64,000 nucleotides of DNA from Stakelama marina (GTDB lineage Bacteria; Pseudomonadota; Alphaproteobacteria; Sphingomonadales; Sphingomonadaceae): the NCBI RefSeq assembly GCF_018122655.1, contig NZ_JAGRQC010000002.1, positions 62,001-126,000 of the forward strand, read 5' to 3'. Shown one piece after another: positions 7,940 through 17,584 of the stretch (positions are counted from its first letter, which is position 1; each line of letters opens with the position of its first letter). The notes beneath the pieces are model-generated. The model was not told the origin of the DNA. It saw only the letters and a program-made list of their open reading frames with translations, and made no database searches. The position numbers and the translations under genes were made by a program.

Positions 7940-9499
7940 TCACTCCCACTCGATCGTGCCGGGTGGCTTAGATGTGTAGTCATAGACTACGCGGTTCACG
8001 CCGCGCACTTCGTTGACGATACGCGTCGCCACGCGGGCGAGGAAGTCGCCGGGAAACTGGAAAACCTCGGCGGTCATACCGTCGGTCGAGGTCACCGCAC
8101 GCAGCGCCAGAACATGGTCATAGGTGCGACCGTCGCCCATCACGCCGACCGTGCGCACCGGAAGGAGCACGGCAAATGCCTGCCAGATCGCGTCGTAGAG
8201 GCCGGCTGCGCGGATTTCCTCGAGGTAGATCGCATCGGCCTTGCGCAATATGTCGCAGCGGTCCTTCGACACTTCGCCGGGGATACGGATCGCGAGGCCT
8301 GGTCCGGGGAACGGATGGCGCCCGACGAACACTTCGGGAAGCCCGAGTTCGCGGCCGAGCGCGCGGACCTCGTCCTTGAACAGTTCGCGCAAGGGCTCGA
8401 CGAGCTTCATGTTCATGCGCTCGGGCAGGCCGCCGACATTGTGGTGGCTCTTGATGGTGACGCTCGGCCCGCCGGTGAAGCTGACGCTTTCGATGACGTC
8501 GGGGTAGAGCGTGCCCTGAGCGAGGAAATCGGCGCCGCCGATCTTCTTCGCCTCGTCCTCGAACACGTCGATGAAGGTCTTGCCGATGAACTTGCGCTTG
8601 AGCTCGGGATCGGTGACGCCCGACAGCCCCTTCAGGAACAGCGTCTCGGCATTCACATGGACGAGCGGGATGTTGTAGCTGCCGCGGAACAGGCTGACGA
8701 CCTGTTCGGCCTCGCCCGCGCGCATCAGTCCGTGATCGACGAAGACGCAGGTCAGCTGCTCGCCGATCGCCTCGTGGATCAGCACCGCCGCGACCGCCGA
8801 ATCGACACCGCCCGACAGGCCGCAAATGACCTTGCCGTCGCCGACCTGCTCGCGGATCTCGGCGATCTTGGCGTCGCGGAACTCGGCCATCGTCCAGTCG
8901 CCGGCGAGGCCGCAGACATGGCGCGCGAAATTGGCGATCAGCTTCGCGCCGTCGGGGGTGTGGACGACCTCGGGGTGGAACTGCATGCCGTAATAACGGC
9001 GTTCGTCGTCGGCGATGACGGCGAAGGGCGCGCCGGGGCTCGATGCGACGATGCGGAAACCCGGCGCAAGCTCGGTGACCTTGTCGCCGTGGCTCATCCA
9101 GACCTGATGCTGTTCGCCCTCGCGCCACATGCCGTCGAACAGCTCGCAGCTATCCTCGATTTCGATGAAGGCGCGACCGAACTCACCCGAATCGCCTGCT
9201 TCCACCGCGCCGCCGAGTTGCGCCATCATCGTCTGCTGGCCGTAGCAGATACCCAGGATCGGAAGACCGCTGTCGAAGATGACTTGCGGCGCGCGCGGGC
9301 TGCCCTCTTCGGGGACCGAAGCCGGGCTGCCCGAGAGGATGATACCCTTTGGCTTCAGCCGCTCGAAAGCCTCTTCGGCCATGTTGAAGGGCGCGATTTC
9401 GCTGTAGACACCGGCTTCGCGCACGCGGCGCGCGATCAGCTGCGTTACCTGGCTGCCGAAATCGACGATAAGGATTGAGTCGGAGGGTTGGGCGATCAT
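7940..9499 (-). CDS. guaA: GMP synthase (glutamine-hydrolysing)
   Basis: GuaA converts XMP, glutamine and ATP to GMP in purine synthesis. The 519-residue length is normal. The N-terminal class I glutamine amidotransferase domain shows LGICYGQQ with nucleophile Cys85 and [13 protein letters not shown] with the catalytic His-x-Glu. The ATP-pyrophosphatase domain has the PP-loop [10 protein letters not shown] and [13 protein letters not shown]. The C-terminal dimerisation domain ends [15 protein letters not shown], the nearly invariant GuaA ending. The start ATG at 9497-9499 precedes the conserved [16 protein letters not shown]. It is a single gene, with no guaB nearby. Confidence 0.97.
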   Translation of the reverse strand: MIAQPSDSILIVDFGSQVTQLIARRVREAGVYSEIAPFNMAEEAFERLKPKGIILSGSPASVPEEGSPRAPQVIFDSGLPILGICYGQQTMMAQLGGAVEAGDSGEFGRAFIEIEDSCELFDGMWREGEQHQVWMSHGDKVTELAPGFRIVASSPGAPFAVIADDERRYYGMQFHPEVVHTPDGAKLIANFARHVCGLAGDWTMAEFRDAKIAEIREQVGDGKVICGLSGGVDSAVAAVLIHEAIGEQLTCVFVDHGLMRAGEAEQVVSLFRGSYNIPLVHVNAETLFLKGLSGVTDPELKRKFIGKTFIDVFEDEAKKIGGADFLAQGTLYPDVIESVSFTGGPSVTIKSHHNVGGLPERMNMKLVEPLRELFKDEVRALGRELGLPEVFVGRHPFPGPGLAIRIPGEVSKDRCDILRKADAIYLEEIRAAGLYDAIWQAFAVLLPVRTVGVMGDGRTYDHVLALRAVTSTDGMTAEVFQFPGDFLARVATRIVNEVRGVNRVVYDYTSKPPGTIEWE

Positions 9500-9562
9500 G
9501 GAAGCGCGATAGAAAGCCCCGCCGCGCGTGTAAAGCGGGCGGGGTATCCTGCTCAGCAGCGA

Positions 9563-9979
9563 TCAATATCCGTCGTCGCCATATATGTCGGGCGCAACGC
9601 GGTAGCCGCCGTCATAACCGTCGTCCGGAGCCGCATAATAACCGTCATCGTCATCGCCATAACCAGGCTGCGGCGCGTCATAGCCATATTCCGGCGGTGG
9701 CGGCGGAACGTCGCGGTAATAGCCCGAATCGCGGCGTGGTGGGGGTGGAGGCGGCGCCTGCTCATATTGTCGGTTGCCCCGGTCGATCGAAGAGGCGAGC
9801 GCAACCGCGCCGCCCGCGATCAGCGCACCGATCAACAGCGCGCCACCATCGAGCCCGCGATCACGATCATAATGCCGGTGATGATGGCGACCGTGCCAAT
9901 CCTGTGCCTGCGCCGGCACCGCGGTCGCCGCCATCGCCACACTCGCCGCCGCCGCTCCCAAAATCCGAACCATCCGCAT
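9563..9979 (-). CDS. Small exported protein with Tyr/Asp/Gly repeats
   Basis: The 138-residue protein has a signal peptide (AAAASVAMAATAVPAQAQ), a His/Arg-rich stretch (WHGRHHHRHYDRDRG), a glycine-zipper-like hydrophobic segment (GGALLIGALIAGGAVALA) and a low-complexity tail of Pro runs followed by repeated Tyr-Asp-Gly units (DDDDGYYAAPDDGYDGGY). The glycine zipper suggests surface or membrane association. An ATG at 9994 is possible, but AGGAG lies 7 bases upstream of the ATG at 9979, which I prefer. The composition matches small secreted proteins common in sphingomonads; function unknown. Confidence 0.7.
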   Translation of the reverse strand: MRMVRILGAAAASVAMAATAVPAQAQDWHGRHHHRHYDRDRGLDGGALLIGALIAGGAVALASSIDRGNRQYEQAPPPPPPRRDSGYYRDVPPPPPEYGYDAPQPGYGDDDDGYYAAPDDGYDGGYRVAPDIYGDDGY

Positions 9980-10051
9980 CGCCCGACTCCTCATGCAAGG
10001 CGTTGTTGTGACGCCGGTATGCGCGAGTCGGGCTGTCGGGATGCTGAACCG

Positions 10052-12217
10052 TTACTGCGCCGTCACCTTCATGCCCGTCCACTTCGCGGCAAAGGCCCAC
10101 ATATCGGCATATTCCTCGATGATCTTGTCGGTAGGCTTGCCCGAACCGTGGCCGGCGCGCGTCTCGATACGGACGATATGCGGCTTGTCGCCGATATCGG
10201 CATGCTGGAGCCGCGCGGTATATTTGAACGTGTGGCCCGGTACGACGCGGTCGTCGGTGTCGGCGGTCAGCGCCATGATCGCCGGGTAATTCTCACCCGA
10301 ATGGATGTTGTGATAGGGCGAATATTTGTAGAGATATTTGAAATCGGCTTCCCTTTCCGGATAGCCGTAATCATCGACCCAATAGCGCCCCGCAGTGAAC
10401 TTGTCGAAGCGCAGCATGTCCATCACGCCGACCTCGGGAAGCGCGGCCGCGAACAGGTCGGGGCGCTGATTGGTCACCGCACCGACGAGCAGGCCGCCAT
10501 TCGATCCGCCCTGGATGGCAAGCTGATCGCGGGTCGTCACGCCCTGCGCGATCAGGTCTTCGGCTGCGGCGATGAAATCGTCGAATACATTCTGTTTGTT
10601 GTGCAGCCGCCCGGCATCGTGCCACGCCTTGCCATATTCGCCGCCACCGCGAAGATTGGCGACCGCGAGCACACCGCCCTGCTCCATCCACGCCAGTCTT
10701 GTCGAAGAAAAGGCCGGCAGAACCGGAACGTTGAACCCGCCATAGCCATAAAGCAGCGTCGGCGCCGGCTTGGTGATGCCCTTTTTATGGACAATGAACA
10801 TCGGCACCCGCGTGCCGTCCTTCGACGTGTAGAAGCGCTGCGCGACGTCATATTGATCGGGATCGAAATCGACATCGGGCTTGGCCCAGGGCGTCGCCTC
10901 GCCGCTCGCGACGTCATAGTGATAGATCGTCGTCGGCGTGGCGAAACTGGTAAAGGCGAAGAAGGTGTCCTTCTGGTCCTGATCGCCGCCAAATCCGCTG
11001 GCGGTGCCGATGCCGGGCAGCGGCACGGTGCCATCGGCCGCGCCATCGAGCGCATAGCGGCGAACCTCGGTCTTGGCATCGACCAGATAGCTGGCGAACA
11101 GCTTGCCGCCGACCATGCTCGCGCCCTGCAGCGTGGCGTCGGACTGCGGCACCAGTTCCTTGACCGTGGCGATCGGATCGGCCGCGGCGACGTCCATCGT
11201 CACGATCCGCCCGCGCGGCGCATCCTTGTTCGTTTCGAAGAAGAATTGCGAGCCGCGATTGCCCACCGCCGACCATTCGTTTTCCAGCTTGGGAATGATC
11301 GTGCGCGGCTTTGCATTCGGATCGGTCAGGTCGAGCACGGTCACCGCGTAGCGATTGTCGGTACCTTCGGTGGTCGTGATGACGAGCCAGTCGCCGTCGT
11401 TGGTGACGCTCGCATAATGGCCATATTTCGGGTGGTCCGGCGTCGCATAGATCTGCCTGTCCGCCGCCTGCTCGGTGCCGAGCTTGTGAAAATAGACCGC
11501 CTGGTTCTCGTTGGTTGCCTGAAATTTCTCGCCCTCGGCAGGCTCGGGAAAGCGCGAATAATAGAAGCCGGAGCCGTCTTTCGCCCATGCCAGCGCCGAG
11601 AATTTCACCCATTCGACCTTGTCGTCCAGCGTCTTGCCCGTGGCGACGTCGAGTATCCTGACCGTACGCCAGTCGGTACCGCCGTCCTGGATCGAATAGA
11701 TCAGCTTGGTCCCGTCCTCCGACGGCACCCACTCGGCGAGCGCGGTCGCGCCGTCCTTCGACCAGCTATTGGGATCGATCAGCACGCGCCCCTTGCCATC
11801 GATCGTGTCGCGTACAAACAGCACCGCCTGATTCTGCAGCCCCGTATTGTGGCTATAGAAATAATGGCCGCCCTTCTCGACCGGCAGGCCGAAGCGTTCG
11901 TAATCGATCAGGTCCCTCAGCCGCTTTCTGAATATGTCGCGTCCTGGCAGCGTTGCCAGATAGGCATCGGTGACCTTGTTCTCAGCCGCGACCCAGTCGG
12001 CGACTTCCTTGTCCTCGCGCACGTCATTTTCGAGCCACCGATACGGGTCGGCGACCTTGATCCCGAAATGATCCTCGACGACATCGCCGCGGCGGGTTTC
12101 GGGATAGTCGAGCGGTGCGGTCATATCGGACGAAGTCTCCGGGCTGGATTGGGCGAACGCCGGTTGCGGCGCAGTGACGAAAAGCAGCGGCAAGGCAAGC
12201 AGGCTGAGACGACGCAT
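10052..12217 (-). CDS. Prolyl oligopeptidase, exported, S9A family
   Basis: This serine peptidase cleaves after proline in short peptides. The 721-residue product starts MRRLSLLALPLLFVTAPQ with a signal peptide ending at AFA, so it is probably periplasmic. An N-terminal seven-bladed propeller (ADPYRWLEN, FYYSRFPEP) precedes the alpha/beta-hydrolase domain. The catalytic triad is visible: Ser572 in IQGGSNGG, Asp in ADTDDRVV at about 655-656 and His690 in RAGHGSGKP. The length fits the family. A longer reading adds ten residues of no signal-peptide value. It starts just beyond the alpha-operon terminator. Confidence 0.94.
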   Translation of the reverse strand: MRRLSLLALPLLFVTAPQPAFAQSSPETSSDMTAPLDYPETRRGDVVEDHFGIKVADPYRWLENDVREDKEVADWVAAENKVTDAYLATLPGRDIFRKRLRDLIDYERFGLPVEKGGHYFYSHNTGLQNQAVLFVRDTIDGKGRVLIDPNSWSKDGATALAEWVPSEDGTKLIYSIQDGGTDWRTVRILDVATGKTLDDKVEWVKFSALAWAKDGSGFYYSRFPEPAEGEKFQATNENQAVYFHKLGTEQAADRQIYATPDHPKYGHYASVTNDGDWLVITTTEGTDNRYAVTVLDLTDPNAKPRTIIPKLENEWSAVGNRGSQFFFETNKDAPRGRIVTMDVAAADPIATVKELVPQSDATLQGASMVGGKLFASYLVDAKTEVRRYALDGAADGTVPLPGIGTASGFGGDQDQKDTFFAFTSFATPTTIYHYDVASGEATPWAKPDVDFDPDQYDVAQRFYTSKDGTRVPMFIVHKKGITKPAPTLLYGYGGFNVPVLPAFSSTRLAWMEQGGVLAVANLRGGGEYGKAWHDAGRLHNKQNVFDDFIAAAEDLIAQGVTTRDQLAIQGGSNGGLLVGAVTNQRPDLFAAALPEVGVMDMLRFDKFTAGRYWVDDYGYPEREADFKYLYKYSPYHNIHSGENYPAIMALTADTDDRVVPGHTFKYTARLQHADIGDKPHIVRIETRAGHGSGKPTDKIIEEYADMWAFAAKWTGMKVTAQ

Positions 12218-12234
12218 AACGTTCCCCCGAAACG

Positions 12235-12268
12235 AAAAAGAGGCCACACCCTAGAAAGGGCCGGCCTC
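12235..12268 (-). terminator. Rho-independent terminator of the alpha operon
   Basis: On the minus strand a stem GAGGCC / GGCCTC (12263-12268 with 12240-12245) with an internal CCCT/AGGG pairing is followed by a run of T (A-run at 12235-12239). It lies about 30 bases beyond the rplQ stop. Confidence 0.75.
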
Positions 12269-12297
12269 CTTCTCAAGCGGTTCGAAGCGTACCGAAA

Positions 12298-12720
12298 TCA
12301 GGCCGCGTCTTCGAAGTCCGCATCGTCCATCACCGGACCCGAATCCTGGCCCTTGGCGTCAACGTCGCGGTCGACGAACTCGATGATCGCCATCGGCGAC
12401 GCGTCCGAGGCGCGGATGCCGGCCTTGATAATGCGGGTATAGCCACCCTTGCGGTCGGCATAGCGGTCGGCGAGCGTGTCGAACAGCTTGGTCAGCTGCG
12501 CGTCGTCGAGCAGGCGCGAATGCGCGAGACGACGATTCGACAGGCCGCCCTTCTTGGCCAGCGTCACGAGCTTCTCGACATAGGGGCGAAGCTCCTTCGC
12601 CTTGGCGAGCGTGGTGGTGATCTGTTCATGCTTGATGAGAGCCGCCGACATGTTGCGGAACAGGGCCGCGCGGTGGCTAGAGGTACGTTGCAGCTTACGG
12701 CCGCCCATACGATGACGCAT
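12298..12720 (-). CDS. rplQ: 50S ribosomal protein L17
   Basis: L17 lies at the polypeptide exit side of the large subunit. The 140-residue protein shows [37 protein letters not shown] and a C-terminal acidic tail (DDADFEDAA) that makes it longer than the 127 residues of the E. coli protein. It is the last gene of the alpha operon, 146 bases downstream of rpoA, and a terminator follows it. Confidence 0.97.
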   Translation of the reverse strand: MRHRMGGRKLQRTSSHRAALFRNMSAALIKHEQITTTLAKAKELRPYVEKLVTLAKKGGLSNRRLAHSRLLDDAQLTKLFDTLADRYADRKGGYTRIIKAGIRASDASPMAIIEFVDRDVDAKGQDSGPVMDDADFEDAA

Positions 12721-12866
12721 GTTGGTCTTCCTTCGTTCGTTAAGGGGCCGCGCGAAAGACGACCATCGCCTTTCCAGGTACCCCAGACCAGGCGGTGATT
12801 ACGGGGCCACCGCCCATCAGCCCCTGATATGCGAAAGGGACCGGAGCGAAGCCCGGCCCCGTTGCA

Positions 12867-13925
12867 TCAGCCCAGAATCTCTTGCTCGAGCTTCTTGGCC
12901 ATTTCCTCGATATTCTCCGGCGGCCAGCCGGGGATGTCCATGCCGAGGCGCAGACCCATCGACGAGAGCACTTCCTTGATCTCGTTGAGGCTCTTGCGGC
13001 CGAAGTTCGGCGTGCGGAGCATCTCGGCCTCGGTCTTCTGGACCAGGTCGCCGATATAGATGATGTTGTCGTTCTTCAGGCAGTTCGCCGAACGCACCGA
13101 CAGTTCGAGCTCGTCGACCTTCTTGAGAAGGTAACGGTTGATCTGCGCGGTGTCGCCCTCGCCTTCCTGCGCCTGCTGGGTAGCGCCGGCGGGCTGGGCC
13201 GCGGCGAGCGCGGAGTCGTCGAAGTGGACGAACAGCGAGAGCTGGTCCTGCAGGATGCGCGCGGCATAGGCGAGCGCGTCCTCGGGCGTCACGGTGCCGT
13301 CGGTTTCGATCGTCAGCGCCAGCTTGTCATAATCGAGGTCCTGACCGACGCGGGTCGGGTCGACCTTGTACGACACCTGGCGAACCGGCGAGTAGAGCGC
13401 GTCGACCGGAACCAGGCCGATCGGCGCGTCGGCCGGGCGGTTCTGGACGGCGGGGACATAGCCCTTACCGGTGTCGGCGGTGAGCTCCATGTTGAGCGTC
13501 GCGCCGTCGTCGAGATGGCAGATGACGAGATCGGGATTCATCACCTCGATATCGCCCGACACCGCGATGTCGCCGGCCTTCACCTCGGCCGGGCCGGTCG
13601 CCGAAAGCTGTAGCCGCTTGGGACCTTCGCCTTCCATCTTGAGCGCGATCTGCTTCACGTTGAGGACGATGTCGGTCACGTCCTCGCGCACACCGGCGAG
13701 CGAGGAGAATTCGTGCAGCACATTCTCGATCTTGATCGAGGTGACTGCCGCACCCTGAAGCGACGACAGCAATACGCGGCGCAGTGCGTTGCCGAGCGTC
13801 AGACCGAAGCCACGCTCGAGCGGCTCGGCGACGAAGGTCGCCTTGCGCTTGGAGTCGCCACCAGCCTTCTTCTCCAGGCCGTTGGGCTTTTTGAGTTCCT
13901 GCCAGTTCTTTGCGTTGACAGACAC
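12867..13925 (-). CDS. rpoA: DNA-directed RNA polymerase alpha subunit
   Basis: RpoA nucleates RNA polymerase assembly and contacts upstream promoter DNA. The 352-residue length is usual for alphaproteobacteria. The N-terminal domain shows [25 protein letters not shown], the dimerisation core. The C-terminal domain contains [15 protein letters not shown] and [14 protein letters not shown], the helix-hairpin-helix DNA-contact surface, and LGMDIPGW near the end. The gene follows rpsK by about 106 bases and precedes rplQ, as in other members of the order. Confidence 0.98.
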   Translation of the reverse strand: MSVNAKNWQELKKPNGLEKKAGGDSKRKATFVAEPLERGFGLTLGNALRRVLLSSLQGAAVTSIKIENVLHEFSSLAGVREDVTDIVLNVKQIALKMEGEGPKRLQLSATGPAEVKAGDIAVSGDIEVMNPDLVICHLDDGATLNMELTADTGKGYVPAVQNRPADAPIGLVPVDALYSPVRQVSYKVDPTRVGQDLDYDKLALTIETDGTVTPEDALAYAARILQDQLSLFVHFDDSALAAAQPAGATQQAQEGEGDTAQINRYLLKKVDELELSVRSANCLKNDNIIYIGDLVQKTEAEMLRTPNFGRKSLNEIKEVLSSMGLRLGMDIPGWPPENIEEMAKKLEQEILG

Positions 13926-14031
13926 GGGCTTCCCCTAGGTTGGGCGGGAAAAGGGGCCGGTTCCCGCCATGAAATCCGAAACCGCCCCGGCGCCCTGAAT
14001 GCGGACAGCCGAGGCGAGCGACGGCAAAAAG

Positions 14032-14421
14032 TCAGACGCGGCGACGCTTCGAGGGACGCACGCCATTGTGCGGGATCGAAGTCACGTCGCGGATCGAGGT
14101 GATCTGGAAACCGACCGCCTGCAGCGCGCGAAGCGCCGACTCGCGGCCCGAACCCGGACCCTTGACCTCTACCTCGAGCGTGCGGACACCGTGATCGGCG
14201 GCCTTCTTGCCGGCGTCCTCGGCGGCGACCTGGGCGGCATACGGCGTCGACTTGCGCGACCCCTTGAAGCCCATCATGCCCGCCGACGACCACGAAATCG
14301 CATTGCCCTGCGCATCGGTGATCGTGATCATGGTGTTGTTGAAGCTGGCGTTCACATGGGCAACGCCTGCCGAGATGTTCTTGCGCTCGCGCCTGCGAAT
14401 ACGCTGTGGTTCACGTGCCAT
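14032..14421 (-). CDS. rpsK: 30S ribosomal protein S11
   Basis: S11 lies in the platform of the small subunit near the E-site mRNA. The 129-residue protein contains [36 protein letters not shown] and the basic end [12 protein letters not shown], all highly conserved. It lies between rpsM and rpoA. Confidence 0.98.
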   Translation of the reverse strand: MAREPQRIRRRERKNISAGVAHVNASFNNTMITITDAQGNAISWSSAGMMGFKGSRKSTPYAAQVAAEDAGKKAADHGVRTLEVEVKGPGSGRESALRALQAVGFQITSIRDVTSIPHNGVRPSKRRRV

Positions 14422-14522
14422 TTGGTGTTCCTGACCTGAAGTTCAATACGGCAGCCAGTGGGCGGTCCGCCTTGCCTGCCTCCGGCGGAGAAAAAGCGAA
14501 ATTCGCCCCCAGGACGAATTTC

Positions 14523-14891
14523 TTACTTCTTCTTGCCTGCGATCGGCTTGGCCTTGCCCTTGCGGGTGCGCGCATTGGTGTGCGTGCGCTGGCCACGAAC
14601 CGGAAGACCCTTACGGTGACGCAGGCCGCGATAGCAGGCCAGATCCATCAGCCGCTTGATGTTCATCGCAGTCTCGCGGCGCAGGTCACCCTCGACGGTG
14701 TAACCGGCGTCGATCGCCTCGCGAATCTGCAGCACTTCCTGATCGGTCAGATCCTGAACCCGACGCTCGGGCGCGATCTTCAGCTGTTCGGTGATCTCCT
14801 TGGCTTTGGCCTGGCCAATGCCGTGGATATATTGGAGCGCGATCACTACGCGCTTGTTGGTCGGGATATTTACACCCGCGATACGTGCCAT
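14523..14891 (-). CDS. rpsM: 30S ribosomal protein S13
   Basis: S13 forms intersubunit bridges B1a/B1b in the head of the small subunit. The 122-residue protein starts [19 protein letters not shown] and ends in a Lys-rich tail ([12 protein letters not shown]). [20 protein letters not shown] is the family signature. It is the first gene of the alpha operon and is preceded here by its own promoter and, further upstream, by an unrelated two-component system rather than directly by adk. Confidence 0.98.
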   Translation of the reverse strand: MARIAGVNIPTNKRVVIALQYIHGIGQAKAKEITEQLKIAPERRVQDLTDQEVLQIREAIDAGYTVEGDLRRETAMNIKRLMDLACYRGLRHRKGLPVRGQRTHTNARTRKGKAKPIAGKKK

Positions 14892-15032
14892 GAAATCTGT
14901 TCTCCCAGCTCCACGGGACGCCGCATGGCAGCATTGCGTCCCATCTCGTCGCGTTGAATTTCCCGAGAATGCAAGTAACCGGCAAGCGCACAGTCGCGCC
15001 GCCGGAATCACCGGTGCCCTCGGAAGACAGCC

Positions 15033-15061
15033 CAACTAGGGCTGCTGGACGCGCCTGTCAA
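15033..15061 (-). promoter_or_regulatory. Promoter of the alpha operon (rpsM)
   Basis: On the minus strand TTGACA (15056-15061) and TAGTTG (15033-15038) are spaced by 17 bases, the alphaproteobacterial housekeeping pattern. It lies about 140 bases upstream of rpsM, and a second TTGACA copy sits at 15075-15080. Presence of a dedicated promoter fits the separation of rpsM from the spc operon. Confidence 0.7.
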
Positions 15062-15102
15062 GCGACCGCGGCGCTGTCAAGCGGCAAGCATGGTTTCATC
15101 CT

Positions 15103-16473
15103 TCATTCGTGCCGCTCTGCCCCGCGACGCGCGGGCAGGATGATCGACGCGACCAGCCCCGGCGCATTGTCGCCAAGTTCAAGCCTGCCGCCGTGCAGCC
15201 GTGCCACCGCCTGAACCAGCGACAGGCCGAGCCCGGCACCCGGCCGGCTTCGCGCAGCATCGAGCCGGCCGAACCTGCGCAATGCGTTTTCGCGCTCGCC
15301 ATCGGCGATGCCCGGTCCATTGTCGCCGACCGAGATCCTGATCTCGCCACCCATATTTTCCAGCATAAGCGACACGCGCGTTCCGCCGTCGGCATGGGCG
15401 ATGGCATTGTCGATCAGATTGGCGAGCGCCTGCGAGAGCAGCTCCCTGTGGAGCGGCAACGGTTCGGGCGGCGGACCGGTGATCGACACCGAGAAGTTGC
15501 GCCCCGCCTCCTCCACCACCGGGGCGTAGAGTTCGGCGATCTCCTCGGTCAGGCGCTCCGGCTGCTGCAATGTCAGCGTATCGCACCGCAACGCCTGAGA
15601 CCTGCTGATCTCCAGCAATGTCGCCAGCATCCGCGTCACCAGGTCGGCATCGGTGATCAGCGCGGCGAGCGCTGAATCGCGATCTTCGCCCTCGGCCGCG
15701 GTCGAGGCGATCTCCGCGCGGGCGCGCAACCGGGCTATCGGCGAACGCAGATCATGCGCGACGCTGTCGGTGACGAGCCGCAGCTCGCCGATCAACATGT
15801 CGATCCGGTCGAGCATCCCGTCGATCTGCTGCGCCAGTCGGTCGAACGCATCACCGCCCCCGGGAAGCGGGCCGATACGGCGATCCATCGCGCCATCGGC
15901 TACCGCATCGACCACGTCGGCGATCCGGTAAATCCTCCGCGTCACATAGCGTGTGACGATCAGCCCGCCCGCGACGCCCAGCACCACCGCCAGCCCGAGC
16001 GCAAGGAACAGCGCGCGCGCGATGGTACGCTGCGCACGCTCCCAATCGTCGAGCAGCCGCCCCGTCACCAGCCACATCGATCCGGTCCGGCGGACGGCAA
16101 ATCCCACTTCCCGGCCCGACCAGGGTTGCGATCGCGAAATATGTCCGATGGCGAACGGCGTCCTGGTCAGGGCGACGTCGATCTGCTCGGGGCCGGCCCC
16201 AGCCACGATCCGCCCCTTCCGGTCGACGATCTCCGCAATCAGCGAAGCGTCCCCGGCCTGGGCATCGTCGTCGAGCGCATCGCGCAGAGCTGGAAGCCCG
16301 CCCGATTTCCATACGGAAACCAGAGTGTCCGACTGCTCGATAGTGTTTCGTCGCAACGCCCCGATCGCATCGTCATGCGTCTGTTGCCAGATGAAGCCGA
16401 CCAGCGTCAGCGCCGAAACCAGCGTCAGCGCCGCGGTCAGCAGCGCCAGGCGCGCCGTGATCGACAGCCGCAT
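15103..16473 (-). CDS. Sensor histidine kinase, membrane-bound
   Basis: The 456-residue kinase has two transmembrane helices (about residues 9-29 and 152-173) around a periplasmic sensing segment of about 120 residues, then a HAMP region (RYVTRRIYRIADVVDAVADG), a dimerisation/phosphoacceptor box VAHDLRSPIARL with His240, and an ATP-binding domain with N box LANLIDNAIAH, G1 GDNGPGIADGE and G2 GAGLGLSLV. Its ATG overlaps the stop of the response-regulator gene (ATGA), so the two are a cognate pair. The signal is unknown. The locus sits between adk and rpsM, an unusual location. Confidence 0.93.
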   Translation of the reverse strand: MRLSITARLALLTAALTLVSALTLVGFIWQQTHDDAIGALRRNTIEQSDTLVSVWKSGGLPALRDALDDDAQAGDASLIAEIVDRKGRIVAGAGPEQIDVALTRTPFAIGHISRSQPWSGREVGFAVRRTGSMWLVTGRLLDDWERAQRTIARALFLALGLAVVLGVAGGLIVTRYVTRRIYRIADVVDAVADGAMDRRIGPLPGGGDAFDRLAQQIDGMLDRIDMLIGELRLVTDSVAHDLRSPIARLRARAEIASTAAEGEDRDSALAALITDADLVTRMLATLLEISRSQALRCDTLTLQQPERLTEEIAELYAPVVEEAGRNFSVSITGPPPEPLPLHRELLSQALANLIDNAIAHADGGTRVSLMLENMGGEIRISVGDNGPGIADGERENALRRFGRLDAARSRPGAGLGLSLVQAVARLHGGRLELGDNAPGLVASIILPARRGAERHE

Positions 16474-17162
16474 CAGCCGTCGGCCGACAGCATATAACCC
16501 GCGCCGCGCACCGTGTGCAGCAGTGCCGTATCAAATCCTTCGTCGATCTTTCGCCGCAAGCGCCCGATATGGACATCGACGACGTTCGACCCCGGATCGA
16601 AATGATAATCCCAGATCTTCTCCAGCATCATCGTGCGCGTCACGACCTGACCGACATTGCGCGCGAGATAGGTGAGCAGCGCAAATTCCTTCGCGCCGAG
16701 CGCAATAGCACGGCCGCCGCGCGATGCCTTGCGCGCCCGCAGATCGAGTTCCAGATCGCCGATGGTCAGCCGATCGTCACCCGGCGCCAATATCGGGGTC
16801 GCGCGCCGCAACAGCGCCTCGACACGCGCCAGGAGCTCGGCAAAGGAAAAGGGTTTCGTCAGATAATCGTCAGCACCGGCGCGGAGGCCCTGGACGCGGT
16901 CGTCGACCGTTCCCAGCGCCGACAGGATCAGCGCCGGCGTCGCGATTCCAGCGGCACGGGCAGCCGCAATGACCGACAACCCGTCGAGGCCGGGCACCAT
17001 CCTGTCGACGACCATCGCATCGAAAATGCCTTCGCTGGCGAGGAACAGCCCGTCGCGGCCGTTGGCGCTGGTTTCGACGAGGAATCCCGCTTCGCTCAGC
17101 CCCTTGCGGACATAGTCAGCGGCGGCCGCATCATCTTCGATCAGCAGAATCTTGCGCGACAT
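16473..17162 (-). CDS. OmpR-family response regulator
   Basis: The 229-residue protein has a receiver domain with LLIEDD, phosphoacceptor Asp53 (MVVDRMVPG), and Lys103 (LTKPF), followed by an OmpR/PhoB winged helix (LGAKEFALLTYLARN, VDVHIGRLRRKID, HTVRGAGYML). The ATG at 17162 begins MSRKILLIED; an upstream extension of the frame lacks conserved sequence. It is coupled to the kinase gene by a four-base overlap. The 104-base gap upstream separates it from a small basic exported protein on the same strand. Confidence 0.94.
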   Translation of the reverse strand: MSRKILLIEDDAAAADYVRKGLSEAGFLVETSANGRDGLFLASEGIFDAMVVDRMVPGLDGLSVIAAARAAGIATPALILSALGTVDDRVQGLRAGADDYLTKPFSFAELLARVEALLRRATPILAPGDDRLTIGDLELDLRARKASRGGRAIALGAKEFALLTYLARNVGQVVTRTMMLEKIWDYHFDPGSNVVDVHIGRLRRKIDEGFDTALLHTVRGAGYMLSADG

Positions 17163-17265
17163 GGACAACTCGACCTCGGCCGCAGAATAGACGCGGACGT
17201 GACCGGCGGAAAGCATTCTCTCCACCGGCCACGACGCCTTCAAGGCTGTGAGCAGAAACGCGGTG

Positions 17266-17451
17266 TTACTGCGCCTTCGGAGCAGCTTCGGACGTCTTCG
17301 TCACGGTCTTCTTGACGCGCTTGATCTGCTTCGCATGCTTGAGGTGCTTTGCGGCCACCGGCTTGGTGGATGCCTTGTGCGTGGCGGCGAAGGCCGGCAC
17401 CGCGATCAGCGACAGGGCGGCAACGGCGGGAAGCAGGGAACGAACGTACAT
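17266..17451 (-). CDS. Small Lys-rich exported protein
   Basis: The 61-residue product begins MYVRSLLPAVAALSLIAVPAFA, a clean signal peptide with an AFA cleavage site. The mature part of about 39 residues is almost all Lys, Ala, Thr and Val with single His (HKASTKPVAAKHLKHAKQIK), resembling acid-shock or other basic periplasmic peptides in composition. AGGAG lies 9 bases upstream of the ATG. It lies directly upstream of the response regulator and kinase on the same strand, so it may be a target or accessory of that system. Function unknown. Confidence 0.65.
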   Translation of the reverse strand: MYVRSLLPAVAALSLIAVPAFAATHKASTKPVAAKHLKHAKQIKRVKKTVTKTSEAAPKAQ

Positions 17452-17528
17452 CTGGGTTTCTCCTGAAACGCGTATCGATGCGATCATCGGTACGGTTTCA
17501 GAATAGCGCCGCGCGTCTGTTTACCCGG

Positions 17529-17553
17529 TGACGCGAAGATGAAAAACGCGTCA
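17529..17553. promoter_or_regulatory. Inverted repeat upstream of the small basic protein
   Basis: TGACGCG at 17529-17535 and CGCGTCA at 17547-17553 are perfect 7-base arms around an 11-base A-rich spacer. It lies in the 133-base gap between adk and the small exported protein gene, about 80 bases upstream of that start. An operator for the adjacent response regulator is possible, but OmpR-type proteins usually prefer direct repeats. Confidence 0.3.
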
Positions 17554-17584
17554 TGAATGCAGGAACCGCCCCGTCGGGCGCCGA

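Noticed and set aside
9488..12442. A continuous 984-codon plus-strand reading frame
   Set aside because: It lies antisense to the prolyl oligopeptidase gene and its neighbours, whose motifs and catalytic triad are convincing; the frame is Arg/His/Ala-rich and reflects the high GC codon pattern.
14422..14522. Possible rpmJ (L36) gene between rpsK and rpsM, as in some bacteria
   Set aside because: No short frame with the L36 Cys/His pattern is visible; in this order rpmJ is usually elsewhere.
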